Shown here piece after piece: positions 1 through 6,027 of a stretch of DNA of 6,292 bases. The stretch spans positions 1-6,292 of the forward strand of contig DASUTU010000170.1 in NCBI GenBank assembly GCA_036374435.1. The letters are read 5' to 3'. Origin of the DNA: CALGFI01 sp036374435. Its GTDB lineage: Bacteria > Actinomycetota > UBA4738 > HRBIN12. The notes below the pieces were generated by a model. That model worked only from the letters and a program-made list of their open reading frames with translations, did no database searches and was not told where the DNA came from. Both the position numbers and the translations under genes were made by a program. Position 1 is the stretch's first letter, and every line of letters starts with the position of its first letter.

Positions 1-1
1 G

Positions 2-1510
2 CCCGAGCGCGACCTGACGCCGGAGGAGCTTCGCGAGGCCATCGAGTCCTCGCTGCGCGACTTCAAAGAAGGGGACATCGTCGACGGGGAGGTCGTGAAG
101 ATCGACCGCGACGAGGTCCTGCTGGACATCGGCTACAAGTCCGAGGGGGTCATCCCCGCCAAAGAGCTGTCGATCCGCCACGACGTCGACCCCAACGAGG
201 TCGTCAAGACGGGCGACCACGTCGAGGCCCTGGTCCTCCAGAAGGAGGACAAGGAGGGCCGCCTGATCCTGTCGAAGAAACGGGCGCAATACGAGCGCGC
301 CTGGGGACGGATCGAAGAGGTGATGCAGTCCGGCGGCACGATCAAGGGCCCGGTGATCGAGGTCGTCAAGGGCGGCCTGATCCTGGACATCGGCCTGCGC
401 GGGTTCCTCCCGGCATCGCTGGTGGACCTGCGCCGCGTCCGCGACCTCCACCCCTTCGTCGGAACGGAGCTCGAGGCCAAGATCATCGAGCTCGACCGCA
501 ACCGCAACAACGTCGTGCTCTCGCGCCGGGCGTTCCTCGAGGAGTCGCAGAGCGAGGGGCGCAAGAAGTTCCTCGAGTCCCTCCAGAAGGGCGAGCGCCG
601 CAAGGGAACGGTCTCCTCGATCGTGAACTTCGGCGCGTTCGTGGACCTCGGCGGGGTGGACGGTCTCGTCCACGTGTCCGAGCTCTCCTGGAAACACGTG
701 GACCACCCCAGCGAGATCGTCCAGGTCGGCCAGGAGGTCGAGGTCGAGGTGCTCGACGTGGATCTCGAACGCGAGCGGGTCTCGCTGAGCCTGAAGGCCA
801 CCCAGGAGGACCCCTGGAAGGAGTTCGAGCGCAAATATTCGGCCGGCGAGATCATCGACGGCCAGGTCACCAAGCTCGTGCCGTTCGGCGCGTTCGTCCG
901 GGTGGCCCAGGGGATCGAAGGCCTGGTCCACATCTCCGAGATCAGCGACCAGCACATCGAGTCGCCCGAGTCCGTGCTCTCGGCCGGGGATCAGGTACGC
1001 GTCAAGGTGATCGAGGTGGACGTGCCGCGACGCCGCATCAGCCTCTCGATGCGCCAGGTGGGTGGCGCGCTTCCCACGCCGAAGGAGACCGAGATCGAGG
1101 AGGAGGAGGCGCCTGCGAGGGAGGCCGTCGGGGCCGCGGCTCCAGCCTCCACAGCGCAGCGCGACCACGAACCCGCCGAGGCCGCTCCGGCGGAGGTCGG
1201 AACCGCGGGGGGCGCAGAGTCGGCTTCCGCCGCGACCCCGACGGCCGGCACGGCCGCGGCTTCCGCCGAGGCCCCCTCGGCCGACGCCGTGAGAGTCCGG
1301 CCCGTGGCCGCGCCCGCCGAGGCAGCGCCGGCCGAGGAGACCGAGGCAGCTGCGGAGACCGAGGCTGCTGCGGAGGCCGCGCCGGTCGAGGAGACCGAGG
1401 CTGCTGCGGAGGCGCCGGCCGAGGAGGCCGAGGGCGAGGGGGCGGGGGAGGACATTTCGCTGGAGGCGATCCTCGAGGACCTGAAGCGGCGCGAGGGGCG
1501 GTCGGAGTAG
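2..1510 (+). CDS. rpsA: 30S ribosomal protein S1, 5' end cut off by window edge
   Basis: Ribosomal protein S1 binds mRNA on the small ribosomal subunit and helps initiate translation. The frame is open from base 2 to the TAG at 1508-1510, giving 502 visible residues. The GTG at 95 is an internal valine, because conserved S1 sequence (FKEGDIVDGEVVKIDRDEV) runs through it; the true start lies upstream of the window. Four S1 (OB-fold) domains are visible at about nt 62-286, 332-532, 590-796 and 845-1054. Recognisable blocks include LILSKKRAQYERAW, GFLPASLV, VNFGAFVDLGGVDGLVHVSELSWKH and PFGAFVRV. These closely match my recollection of mycobacterial RpsA. Four domains is the actinobacterial form; Escherichia coli S1 has six. 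From about nt 1055 the protein becomes a 151-residue tail rich in Ala, Glu and Pro with no Phe, Trp, Tyr or Cys, so it is probably disordered. It ends in a short charged segment, DISLEAILEDLKRR. coaE follows after 4 nt. Confidence 0.97.
   Translation, partial: PERDLTPEELREAIESSLRDFKEGDIVDGEVVKIDRDEVLLDIGYKSEGVIPAKELSIRHDVDPNEVVKTGDHVEALVLQKEDKEGRLILSKKRAQYERAWGRIEEVMQSGGTIKGPVIEVVKGGLILDIGLRGFLPASLVDLRRVRDLHPFVGTELEAKIIELDRNRNNVVLSRRAFLEESQSEGRKKFLESLQKGERRKGTVSSIVNFGAFVDLGGVDGLVHVSELSWKHVDHPSEIVQVGQEVEVEVLDVDLERERVSLSLKATQEDPWKEFERKYSAGEIIDGQVTKLVPFGAFVRVAQGIEGLVHISEISDQHIESPESVLSAGDQVRVKVIEVDVPRRRISLSMRQVGGALPTPKETEIEEEEAPAREAVGAAAPASTAQRDHEPAEAAPAEVGTAGGAESASAATPTAGTAAASAEAPSADAVRVRPVAAPAEAAPAEETEAAAETEAAAEAAPVEETEAAAEAPAEEAEGEGAGEDISLEAILEDLKRREGRSE
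1334..1411 (+). repeat. Imperfect short tandem repeats coding the acidic tail of S1
   Basis: The bases gagaccgaggc recur at 1337, 1355 and 1391, giving periods of 18 and 36 nt. The wider block GAGGAGACCGAGGC occurs at 1334 and 1388, 54 nt apart. In protein this gives repeated ETEAAAE units inside the low-complexity tail of RpsA. All periods are multiples of three, so copy-number change would keep the frame. The repeat probably arose by slippage in GC-rich sequence. No function is implied beyond a flexible acidic linker. Confidence 0.75.
1504..1507 (+). promoter_or_regulatory. Ribosome binding site for coaE
   Basis: GGAG lies 7 nt upstream of the GTG at 1515, inside the last codons of rpsA. 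It supports 1515 as the coaE start and implies translation from the same mRNA as rpsA. Confidence 0.6.
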
Positions 1511-1514
1511 CTCC

Positions 1515-2126
1515 GTGTTGCTCGTCGGGTTGACCGGCGGGATCGGTTCGGGCAAGACCACGGTCGCCGGCATGCTCAAGGAGCGGGGCGCGGTGGTCTT
1601 CGACGCCGACGTGCTGGCGCGGGAGGCCGTCGAGCCCGGAACGCCGGGACACGAGGCGGTGGTCGGTCGGTTCGGCGCGGACGTGCTGGCGCTCGGTGGG
1701 GACGTGGACCGGGAGGCGCTTGCCGCGATCGTGTTCGCCGACCCGGCCGCGCGTCGAGACCTCGAGGCCATCGTGCACCCCGAGGTGCGGCGCCTGTTCG
1801 CCGAGGCGGCGGAGGCCTATCAGGACACCGATCGAGTGGTCGTGTTGAGCGCGCCGCTCCTGGTGGAGACGGGGATGCACACCGCGTTCGAGGTGCTCGT
1901 GGTGGTCTCCGCCGGCGTCGAGCGCCAGGTCGAGCGGCTCCTTCGCGAACGCGGCATGTCCGAGGAGCAGGTCCGGGCCCGGATCGCGGCGCAGGCCCCG
2001 CTCGAGGACAAGGCGGCCGTCGCCGACGTGGTCGTGGACAACGACGGGTCGATCGAGGACCTCGAGACGCAGGTCGACCGGCTGTGGACCGACCTACGAT
2101 CCCGGGCGGCCGCCTCCGCGCGTTGA
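1515..2126 (+). CDS. coaE: Dephospho-CoA kinase
   Basis: CoaE phosphorylates the 3'-hydroxyl of the ribose in dephospho-CoA using ATP, the last step of coenzyme A synthesis in the cytoplasm. The 203-residue protein shows a P-loop GGIGSGKT at residues 8-15, the FDAD motif at 29-32 (substrate-side acidic residues), IVHP at 86-89, a PLLVETG segment at 114-120 and the R156/Q160 pair of the RIAAQ segment. It ends with the VVVDN strand typical of the family. Length matches ordinary bacterial CoaE (about 200 residues). Mycobacterial CoaE carries an extra C-terminal GrpB/UPF0157 domain, which is absent here. The GTG at 1515 is favoured because the P-loop begins seven residues in and GGAG sits 7 nt upstream. 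The gene directly follows rpsA with a 4-nt gap, the same order as in Mycobacterium tuberculosis, so the two are probably co-transcribed. Identification is secure. Confidence 0.96.
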   Translation: MLLVGLTGGIGSGKTTVAGMLKERGAVVFDADVLAREAVEPGTPGHEAVVGRFGADVLALGGDVDREALAAIVFADPAARRDLEAIVHPEVRRLFAEAAEAYQDTDRVVVLSAPLLVETGMHTAFEVLVVVSAGVERQVERLLRERGMSEEQVRARIAAQAPLEDKAAVADVVVDNDGSIEDLETQVDRLWTDLRSRAAASAR

Positions 2127-2154
2127 TCCGCTCGCGGGCGGGCCGCGCGTCGCG

Positions 2155-2895
2155 ATGGCTATCCTGACGCCGATGCCGTACGCGGCCGTCTTCTTCGACG
2201 CCGGGGAGACGCTCGTCCACCCCCACCCGACGTTCCCGGACCTGTTCGCCGAGATCCTGCGCCGGGAGGGCCACGACATCGACCCCGAGACGATCCACGC
2301 GCGGATCCATGTCGTGTCCGACCGGTTCCGAGCGGCGGCCGAAACCAACGAGTTGTGGACGACCTCGCCGGAGAGATCCAAGCGGTTCTGGCACGAGGTC
2401 TACGCCATCTTCCTCCGGGAGCTGGGGGTCTCGGACGGCGACGGTCTGATCGACCGCATCTACCTCGAGTTCACGGACCTGGCGAACTACGCGCTCTTCG
2501 AAGACGTTCGCCCGGTCCTCCACGTCCTTCGCGACGCCGGCTTCCGCCTGGGCGTCGTCTCGAACTTCGAAGAGTGGTTGGAGCGGCTGCTGGAGCGGCT
2601 CGGCGTTCGGTCCTTCTTCGACGTGCGGGTGATCTCCGGAGTGGAGGGCCTGGAGAAGCCGGACCCTCGGATCTTCCGTCTGGCCATGGAGCGGGCGGGC
2701 GTCGAGCCGGCGGCGTCGGTCTACGTGGGGGACAACCCCGAGTTCGACGTCGATCCCGCGCTCGCCCTCGGGATGTACCCGGTGCTGATCGACCGCCGGG
2801 ACCGGTACCCGGACGTCGCGGTGCCGAGGATCGCCACGCTGGCCGAGCTCCCACGCGTGATCGGCGTCCCGCCCAACGGAGCCCGTGATGGATGA
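2155..2895 (+). CDS. HAD-superfamily hydrolase (HAD-IA type)
   Basis: This 246-residue protein has the HAD fold motifs in order. Motif I is FFDAGETL (residues 13-20) with nucleophile Asp15. Motif II is VVSNF with Ser136. Motif III is Lys168 in EKPDPRIF. Motif IV is VGDNPEFDVD with Asp193 and downstream acids Asp198 and Asp200. Residues of about 22-115 between motifs I and II form the helical cap expected of subfamily I. The second motif-I aspartate, the usual acid/base of HAD phosphatases, is replaced by Gly17, as in haloacid dehalogenases and some HDHD3-like proteins. The substrate cannot be read from the sequence; phosphatase, dehalogenase-like and non-catalytic roles remain possible. The ATG at 2155 has no clear Shine-Dalgarno sequence. 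The ATG at 2173, seven residues before the motif-I hydrophobic strand, is an equally plausible start. The gene follows coaE after 28 nt, and its 3' end overlaps the next gene by 8 nt. Confidence 0.88.
   Translation: MAILTPMPYAAVFFDAGETLVHPHPTFPDLFAEILRREGHDIDPETIHARIHVVSDRFRAAAETNELWTTSPERSKRFWHEVYAIFLRELGVSDGDGLIDRIYLEFTDLANYALFEDVRPVLHVLRDAGFRLGVVSNFEEWLERLLERLGVRSFFDVRVISGVEGLEKPDPRIFRLAMERAGVEPAASVYVGDNPEFDVDPALALGMYPVLIDRRDRYPDVAVPRIATLAELPRVIGVPPNGARDG
2878..2881 (+). promoter_or_regulatory. Ribosome binding site deciding the DUF2203 start
   Basis: GGAG lies 6 nt before the ATG at 2888 but only 3 nt before the adjacent in-frame GTG at 2885. The spacing favours ATG 2888 as the start of the DUF2203 gene. 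The site is inside the end of the HAD hydrolase gene. Confidence 0.6.
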
Positions 2896-3262
2896 GGACC
2901 GCGTCTATACGGTCGAGGAGGCCGACGCGATGCTCGAGGAGCTCCGCGGGCGGCTGCCCAGGATCCGCGAGGCCCGTCAGGTCATGCTCCGACACGCCGA
3001 GCTGGTGAAGGAGCGGGTGGTGGCCGACGGCGGCGGGGCATCCGGCGGCCGTGAGTACTGGGAGGCCCAGGACACGCTTCGGGCGGAGATCGAGCGGCTG
3101 GCCGAGGAGAACATCGTGCTGCGCGACCCCGAGACCGGCCTGCTCGACTTCCCCGGCGAACGCGACGGCCGGCGGGTGTGGTTGTGCTGGCGGCTCGGGG
3201 AGGACCGGGTCGGCCACTGGCACGAGCTCGACTCGGGGTTCGTCGGGCGGAAGCCCCTGTGA
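2888..3262 (+). CDS. DUF2203 family protein, function unknown
   Basis: This 124-residue soluble protein matches the DUF2203 family as I recall it. It opens with VYTVEEADAMLEEL, continues through a charged helical region (about residues 15-80, probably coiled coil, with a Gly-rich break GGGAS near 46-50), and ends in a conserved block. That block reads LRDPETGLLDFP, then DGRRVWLCWRLGE, then a HWHELDSGFVGRKPL-type terminus. The family has no established activity. The conserved Trp, Cys and His residues near the C-terminus suggest a preserved surface or site, but that is inference. No signal peptide or membrane segment is seen. The start at ATG 2888 is chosen from the GGAG spacing. The gene overlaps the HAD gene by 8 nt and the following dehydrogenase by 4 nt, so it is embedded in a translationally coupled chain. 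Confidence 0.88.
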   Translation: MDEDRVYTVEEADAMLEELRGRLPRIREARQVMLRHAELVKERVVADGGGASGGREYWEAQDTLRAEIERLAEENIVLRDPETGLLDFPGERDGRRVWLCWRLGEDRVGHWHELDSGFVGRKPL

Positions 3263-4251
3263 CCGATCCTGCCTCCAGGAAACCGCGCGGCCGGGCGGTC
3301 GTGATGGGGGCGGGCGCCGGCTCGCCGCCCCCGGGCGTCGAGCTCGCCGCGGAGGTGGTCGAGCTCGCGTTCGCCGAGACGGCGGACGAGATGGCGACGG
3401 CCCTGCCCGGGGCTGACGTGGTGTTCGCCTGGCGACCGCGCTCCGGGCTGCTCGAGCCGGTGTGGGAACACGCCGGGGACCTCCGATGGATCCAGTCGGC
3501 GTCGGCGGGCGTGGAGGACCTCCTGTTCCCGAGGCTCGTCGAGAGTGAGGTCGTCTTGACGAACGCCCGCGGGGTGTTCGACGACGCCATGGCCGAATAC
3601 GTGGCCGGCCTGCTGCTCCTCATGGCGAAGGGGCTCCCACAGGTGCTCGAGCGCCGAGCGCGGAGGGAGTGGCGCCACCACGACGCCGAGATGTTGGCCG
3701 GCCGCAAGGTCCTGGTCGTCGGGGTGGGATCGATCGGGCGAGCCATCGGGCGCACCCTCCGGAACCTCGGGATGACGGTTCGCGGCGTGGGGACGACCGC
3801 CCGCGGGAACGACGACGTCTTCCGCGCCGTGCTGGGAATCGACGAACTCGCCGACGGCTGCGCCTGGGCCGACGTGGTCGTCGACGTCCTCCCCGCCACC
3901 GCCGCGACGACCCACGCGTTCGACGCCGCGATCTTCGAGGCCATGGGACCGTCGACGCGGTTCGTCAACGTCGGTCGGGGGACGACGGTGGACGAGGAGG
4001 CGCTGGTGGACGCCCTGCGGGAGGGGCGGATGGCGGCCGCCGCGCTCGACGTGTTCGAACACGAACCGTTGCCGGCGGACAGCCCTCTGTGGGGGATGCC
4101 GAACGTGATCGTGTCGCCGCACATGTCGGCGAACTTCGCCGGCTGGCGCGAGGCCCTCGTGGAGCTGTTCGTCGAGAACCTGGAGCGATACTTGACCGGC
4201 CGGCCGCTCAAGAACGTGGTGGACAAGCGGCGGGGCTACGTCCCGGCGTGA
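3259..4251 (+). CDS. D-2-hydroxyacid dehydrogenase, NAD(P)-dependent
   Basis: The protein is in the family that interconverts 2-hydroxyacids and 2-oxoacids (glyoxylate/hydroxypyruvate reductases, phosphoglycerate dehydrogenase and relatives). Starting at GTG 3259 it has 330 residues, normal for the family. The substrate-side domain includes WIQSASAGVE (77-86) and NARGVFDDAMAEYV (102-115). The nucleotide-binding Rossmann motif is GVGSIG (155-160). The catalytic triad is readable as Arg240 in NVGRG, Glu269 in the FEHEPLP segment and His288 in SPHMS. The conserved ALDVF stands at 262-266. There is no C-terminal ACT domain, which argues against a long-type serine-pathway phosphoglycerate dehydrogenase. 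The substrate is unknown; a GhrA-like or generic D-2-hydroxyacid role is possible. GTG 3259 overlaps the DUF2203 stop in a GTGA; an in-frame GTG at 3178 lies inside the DUF2203 gene and GTG 3301/ATG 3304 are later options. The 3' end overlaps the ABC ATPase gene in the same way. Confidence 0.9.
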   Translation: MTDPASRKPRGRAVVMGAGAGSPPPGVELAAEVVELAFAETADEMATALPGADVVFAWRPRSGLLEPVWEHAGDLRWIQSASAGVEDLLFPRLVESEVVLTNARGVFDDAMAEYVAGLLLLMAKGLPQVLERRARREWRHHDAEMLAGRKVLVVGVGSIGRAIGRTLRNLGMTVRGVGTTARGNDDVFRAVLGIDELADGCAWADVVVDVLPATAATTHAFDAAIFEAMGPSTRFVNVGRGTTVDEEALVDALREGRMAAAALDVFEHEPLPADSPLWGMPNVIVSPHMSANFAGWREALVELFVENLERYLTGRPLKNVVDKRRGYVPA

Positions 4252-5153
4252 GCGTCATCGAGGTTCGGGGTCTCCGGAAGCGGTACGGGGACGTCGAGGC
4301 CGTCCGCGGGATCGAGCTCTCGGTGGAGGCCGGGGAGGTGTTCGCGCTCCTCGGCCCGAACGGCGCCGGCAAGACCACGGTGGTCGAGATCCTCGAGGGA
4401 TACCGGCACCGAACCTCGGGGGAGACCTCGGTGTTGGGACGGGACCCCGCCGCCTTCGATCGCTCGACGCGCGAGCGCATCGGCATCGTCCTCCAGTCCA
4501 CCGGCGTGGATCCCTTCCTCACTGTGCGGGAGACGGTGGAGCTCTACGCCGGCTATTACCCCCAGCCGCGAGAGATCGACGAGGTGATCGAGATCGTGGG
4601 ACTCGTCGAGAAACGGGACACTCGCGTGGCGCGGCTGTCCGGGGGACAGCAGCGGCGACTGGACGTGGCGGTGGCGCTGGCGGGCGACCCGGAGCTGCTG
4701 TTCCTGGACGAGCCGACCACCGGATTCGATCCCGGGGCCCGGCGGAACGCCTGGCAGATCGTTCGGAACCTGGTCGACCTGGGGAAGACCGTGTTCCTCA
4801 CGACTCACTACATGGACGAGGCCCAGGCGCTGGCGAACCGGGTTGCGGTCATCTCCCGGGGCGAGGTCGTGGCGGAGGGCCCGCCGTCCACGTTGGCCGG
4901 ACGGCACCTCTCGGAGACGACCATCCGGTTCGGTCTCCCCGCGGGCGCAGGCTCGTTGCCGGAGTCGCTCGGCGTCATCCGAGAGCGCGATGGTTTCGTC
5001 GAGCTCATTGCCCCCGACCCCGTCAGGACTCTCCACGAGCTCACCGGATGGGCGCTGGCTCGGGGGCTGGCGCTCGAGGGGCTCGAGGTGGCCCGGCCGA
5101 CCCTCGAGGACGTGTACCTCGAGCTCACCGCCACCGAGGAGGGCGAGCCGTGA
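4248..5153 (+). CDS. ABC-2-type exporter ATP-binding protein
   Basis: This cytoplasmic ATPase powers an ABC exporter. From GTG 4248 it has 301 residues. Visible motifs are Walker A GPNGAGKTT (36-44), Q-loop Gln83, signature LSGGQQRR (130-137), Walker B LLFLDE (150-155), the D-loop around GFDP (159-162) and the switch His187 in TTHYMDEA. The TTHYMDEAQALANRVAVI region and the roughly 80-residue C-terminal extension, ending in a PTLEDVYLELT motif, are typical of DrrA/CcmA-like ATPases that partner ABC-2 permeases. All catalytic residues are present, so it should be active. The cargo is unknown; drugs, lipids or polysaccharide intermediates are transported by relatives. Its start overlaps the dehydrogenase stop (GTGA, 4248-4251), with no strong Shine-Dalgarno sequence, which suggests re-initiation from upstream translation. 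A much longer open frame from 3669 exists but lies out of frame within the dehydrogenase gene. Confidence 0.95.
   Translation: MSVIEVRGLRKRYGDVEAVRGIELSVEAGEVFALLGPNGAGKTTVVEILEGYRHRTSGETSVLGRDPAAFDRSTRERIGIVLQSTGVDPFLTVRETVELYAGYYPQPREIDEVIEIVGLVEKRDTRVARLSGGQQRRLDVAVALAGDPELLFLDEPTTGFDPGARRNAWQIVRNLVDLGKTVFLTTHYMDEAQALANRVAVISRGEVVAEGPPSTLAGRHLSETTIRFGLPAGAGSLPESLGVIRERDGFVELIAPDPVRTLHELTGWALARGLALEGLEVARPTLEDVYLELTATEEGEP
5138..5143 (+). promoter_or_regulatory. Ribosome binding site for the ABC permease
   Basis: GGAGGG lies 6 nt upstream of GTG 5150, within the last codons of the ATPase gene. It is the strongest Shine-Dalgarno sequence in the window and fixes the permease start at 5150 rather than at the earlier in-frame codon 5048. 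Confidence 0.7.
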
Positions 5154-5926
5154 ACGACCTCCGGCTGACCGCCCGGCAGGTGCGGTTCACCAACACGGCG
5201 TTCTGGCGCAATCCGGCCTCGGCGTTCTTCACGTTCGTCTTCCCGCTCCTGTTCCTCGTGGTGTTCACGGCGCTCCTCGGAAGTGGCCGCCTCGAGGTCG
5301 CGCCCGGCCTGTTCATCGAGCAGGACCGGTACTACGTCGCCGCGATGGGTGCGTTCGGCCTGGTCTCGGCGACGTACACGAACCTGGCGATGTCCGTGAC
5401 GTTCAGCCGCGATGCCGGCGTGCTGAAGCGGATACGGGGCACGCCCATCCCGGGATGGGTCTACCTGACCGGCCGGGTGCTCCATGCCATGGGCATCGCT
5501 CTGCTCCTCGTGGCGATCACGGCAGCGTTCGGGGCCGCCGTCTACGGTGCCGACCTGCCCACGGGCCTGCGGCTCGGCCAGTTCTTCTCGACGGTGGTCG
5601 TGGGAGGGGCGGCGTTCTCGGCGTTGGGTCTGGCGACCACGTCGCTGGTCCCGAACGCCCACGCGGCGCCGGCGGTGGTCAACGCGATCGTCCTGCCGCT
5701 GTTGTTCCTGTCCGGGATCTTCATCCCGCTCGAGGCGAGCTCGCCGCACTGGATCGTCATCGTCGGCGACCTCTTTCCCGTCAAGCCGTTCGCCGAGGCC
5801 GTTCGGGCATCGTTCTACGGCCCGCCGTTCGCCTTCGTGTGGTCGGATCTCGCCGTCGTCGCCGGGTGGGGGGTCGCCGGACTCCTGCTCGCGGTCCGGT
5901 TCTTCTCGTGGGAGCCGCGCCGCTGA
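5150..5926 (+). CDS. ABC-2-type exporter permease
   Basis: This 258-residue integral membrane protein should form the transmembrane channel of the exporter with the preceding ATPase, as a homodimer in the DrrB-like arrangement. Six hydrophobic segments are visible: about residues 26-44, 62-82, 103-133, 143-167, 173-194 and 230-252. Between segments 2 and 3 lies a cytoplasmic loop with VLKRIRGTPIP (91-101), characteristic of ABC-2 permeases. The LPLLFLSGIFIPLE segment (182-195) is the typical fifth helix of the family. Residues 1-25 are probably the amphipathic cytoplasmic helix preceding the first span. Length is normal for a DrrB-type permease (about 250). GTG 5150 overlaps the ATPase TGA (5150-5153) and has GGAGGG upstream, so translation of the pair is coupled. 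The gene ends the compact block; no further exporter component follows. Confidence 0.93.
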   Translation: MNDLRLTARQVRFTNTAFWRNPASAFFTFVFPLLFLVVFTALLGSGRLEVAPGLFIEQDRYYVAAMGAFGLVSATYTNLAMSVTFSRDAGVLKRIRGTPIPGWVYLTGRVLHAMGIALLLVAITAAFGAAVYGADLPTGLRLGQFFSTVVVGGAAFSALGLATTSLVPNAHAAPAVVNAIVLPLLFLSGIFIPLEASSPHWIVIVGDLFPVKPFAEAVRASFYGPPFAFVWSDLAVVAGWGVAGLLLAVRFFSWEPRR

Positions 5927-5939
5927 AACCGTTGCGGCG
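5918..5939 (+). terminator. Possible weak stem-loop at the end of the permease gene
   Basis: CGCCGC (5918-5923) can pair with GCGGCG (5934-5939) around a 10-nt loop that contains the permease stop codon. The 6-bp GC stem could help end transcription of the upstream block, but no T-run follows, so it is not a canonical intrinsic terminator. In DNA this GC-rich such short pairings are common by chance. Confidence 0.25.
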
Positions 5940-5944
5940 GCCTC

Positions 5945-5972
5945 CTTCGAACGAAAAGGCGTGTGCTAGGCT
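5945..5972 (+). promoter_or_regulatory. Putative sigma-70-type promoter of the solute-binding protein gene
   Basis: A -10 box TAGGCT at 5967-5972, preceded by TGTGC, resembles actinobacterial housekeeping promoters. A weak -35 candidate CTTCGA lies at 5945-5950 with a 16-nt spacer. The stretch is also locally richer in A (gaacgaaaagg), unlike the surrounding coding DNA. Transcription would start near 5979, leaving a leader of about 50 nt before the ATG at 6028. This supports the lipoprotein gene beginning a new transcription unit. Confidence 0.5.
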
Positions 5973-5977
5973 CCGCG

Positions 5978-5999
5978 AACGCGGCCGGGGAACCGCGTT
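5978..5999 (+). other. Stem-loop in the leader of the solute-binding protein gene
   Basis: AACGCGG (5978-5984) pairs perfectly with CCGCGTT (5993-5999) around an 8-nt loop CCGGGGAA. It falls at or just after the predicted transcription start and about 15 nt before the ribosome binding site. It could protect the 5' end of the mRNA, act as a weak attenuator (only three T follow), or be a protein-binding palindrome in DNA. The pairing is seen directly; the role is inferred. Confidence 0.4.
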
Positions 6000-6014
6000 T
6001 CGCCGTCGTGAACG

Positions 6015-6020
6015 AGGGGG
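6015..6020 (+). promoter_or_regulatory. Ribosome binding site for the lipoprotein gene
   Basis: AGGGGG ends 7 nt before ATG 6028, a good Shine-Dalgarno position, and supports that start codon. Confidence 0.55.
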
Positions 6021-6027
6021 ATCCGAG

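Noticed and set aside
95..97. GTG at 95 as the rpsA start
   Set aside because: It lies inside the first S1 domain. Conserved S1 sequence is readable upstream to base 2 without a stop.
991..1880. Antisense Ala/Ser- and Pro/Arg-rich frames opposite the S1 tail and the start of coaE
   Set aside because: Low complexity mirrors the repetitive S1 tail on the other strand. No start signal or conserved motif is seen.
2977..4226. Long antisense open frames opposite the dehydrogenase and neighbours
   Set aside because: They are typical shadows of high-GC codon bias, with compositions rich in Arg, Ser, Pro and His and no family motifs. The + strand genes explain the same bases.
3669..4247. Long in-frame extension upstream of the ABC ATPase
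   Set aside because: The extension is Arg-rich, has no recognisable motif and overlaps the well-supported dehydrogenase gene in another frame. ATPase homology begins right at GTG 4248.
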